Source: JAABRU01 sp050180235 (lineage in GTDB: Bacteria > Desulfobacterota > Desulfobacteria > Desulfobacterales > Desulfococcaceae). Taken from it: a DNA stretch of 21,925 nt. This document shows, piece after piece, positions 21,716 to 21,925 of the stretch. A program made the translations under genes and the position numbers. The notes beneath the pieces are model-generated. The model had not been told where the DNA came from and ran no database searches. It saw only the letters and a program-made list of their open reading frames with translations. Where the stretch lies: contig JBFXEJ010000106.1 of the NCBI GenBank assembly GCA_050180235.1, positions 1 to 21,925 on the forward strand, read 5' to 3'. The first letter of the stretch is position 1; every line of letters starts with the position of its first letter.

Positions 21716-21857
21716 TATACCGGTTCGCCATTGGTTTAATCCAATATTGTCAGTTTTTCCGCAGTTCCGTATGTGTGCAAAAACCGCTCCGCTTAATTTT
21801 TGCACTCCGGATCAGCCCGGAACCGGGGGCGGACAGATTTGACAAGTTGTCAAATCT
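21716..21857. repeat. Third array unit with a replaced interior
   Basis: It starts TATACCGGTTCGCCATTGG like the other units, but the interior is unrelated. That interior contains a hairpin GTGCAAAAA/TTTTTGCAC (21775-21783, 21797-21805) and a perfect palindrome AGATTTGACAA-G-TTGTCAAATCT (21835-21857), which ends exactly where the next TATACC unit begins. The usual GAATTGGTAT right end is missing. Confidence 0.6.
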
Positions 21858-21925
21858 TATACCAATTCGCCATTGAAAACATACTTATGAAACACACCCT
21901 CCTGCCACCTCTCAGGATGGGATTT
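21858..21925. repeat. Fourth array unit, left end (runs off window)
   Basis: TATACCAATTCGCCATTGAA followed by AACATACTTATGA matches the left end of the two complete units, then diverges into CACACCCTCCTG sequence before the window ends. Its right end cannot be seen. Confidence 0.5.

Noticed and set aside
21458..21925. CRISPR array (regular spacing of repeats)
   Set aside because: Unit spacing is about 130 bp, the whole unit including the interior is repeated, and the ends are inverted repeats, which fits MITEs and not repeat-spacer units.

Overview
The window looks like chromosomal DNA of a Gram-negative anaerobe from the Desulfobacterota, possibly of the large-genome, repeat-rich Desulfonema type. 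This is an inference from gene style: YkgJ-type Cys-cluster proteins, a Uma2 nuclease with a charged coiled-coil tail, a CheA with an unusual linker, Sec-type signal peptides, moderate GC, and many small palindromic dispersed repeats. No rRNA, tRNA, CRISPR array or intact transposase gene was seen.

Layout. 1-670: AT-rich accessory DNA read leftward, with the first 28 codons of a HicB-type antitoxin and a compact 130-aa unknown gene, each preceded by GCATAAC/GTTATGC motifs that resemble integron attC recombination sites. 878-5516 (minus): a methyltransferase/glycosyltransferase fusion, a Uma2-family nuclease and a CheA-type histidine kinase. 5517-5976: a non-coding mosaic of hairpins. 5977-8445 (minus): two translationally coupled YkgJ-family Cys-cluster proteins and a dGTPase-like HD phosphohydrolase. 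8552-16103 (minus): a left-handed beta-helix (hexapeptide) protein followed by two tandem, nearly identical single-chain restriction-modification enzymes. The three are joined head to tail by a TAATG overlap and a 2-nt gap, so they form one transcription unit. 16134-16299 is a divergent promoter region.

16300-19711 (plus): an exported CPHC thioredoxin-fold protein, an exported single-Cys peroxiredoxin, a small two-helix membrane protein, and a membrane-anchored Met/Glu-rich coiled-coil protein. The first two probably form a periplasmic peroxide-detoxifying pair. 19712-20803 has no gene. It carries a 24-bp perfect palindrome, a MITE-like element, a terminator reading leftward and two long AT-rich hairpins. 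20804-21292 (plus): a BON-LysM protein (YgaU/Kbp type) with a candidate promoter, a structured leader and a textbook terminator. 21458-21925: a tandem array of MITE-like units spaced about 130 bp apart.

The observations most worth following up are the tandem R-M enzymes, whose sequence divergence is concentrated in the presumed target-recognition segment; the cassette-like architecture at the left edge; and the regularly spaced MITE array at the right edge. All functions come from reading motifs by eye; no database search was run.
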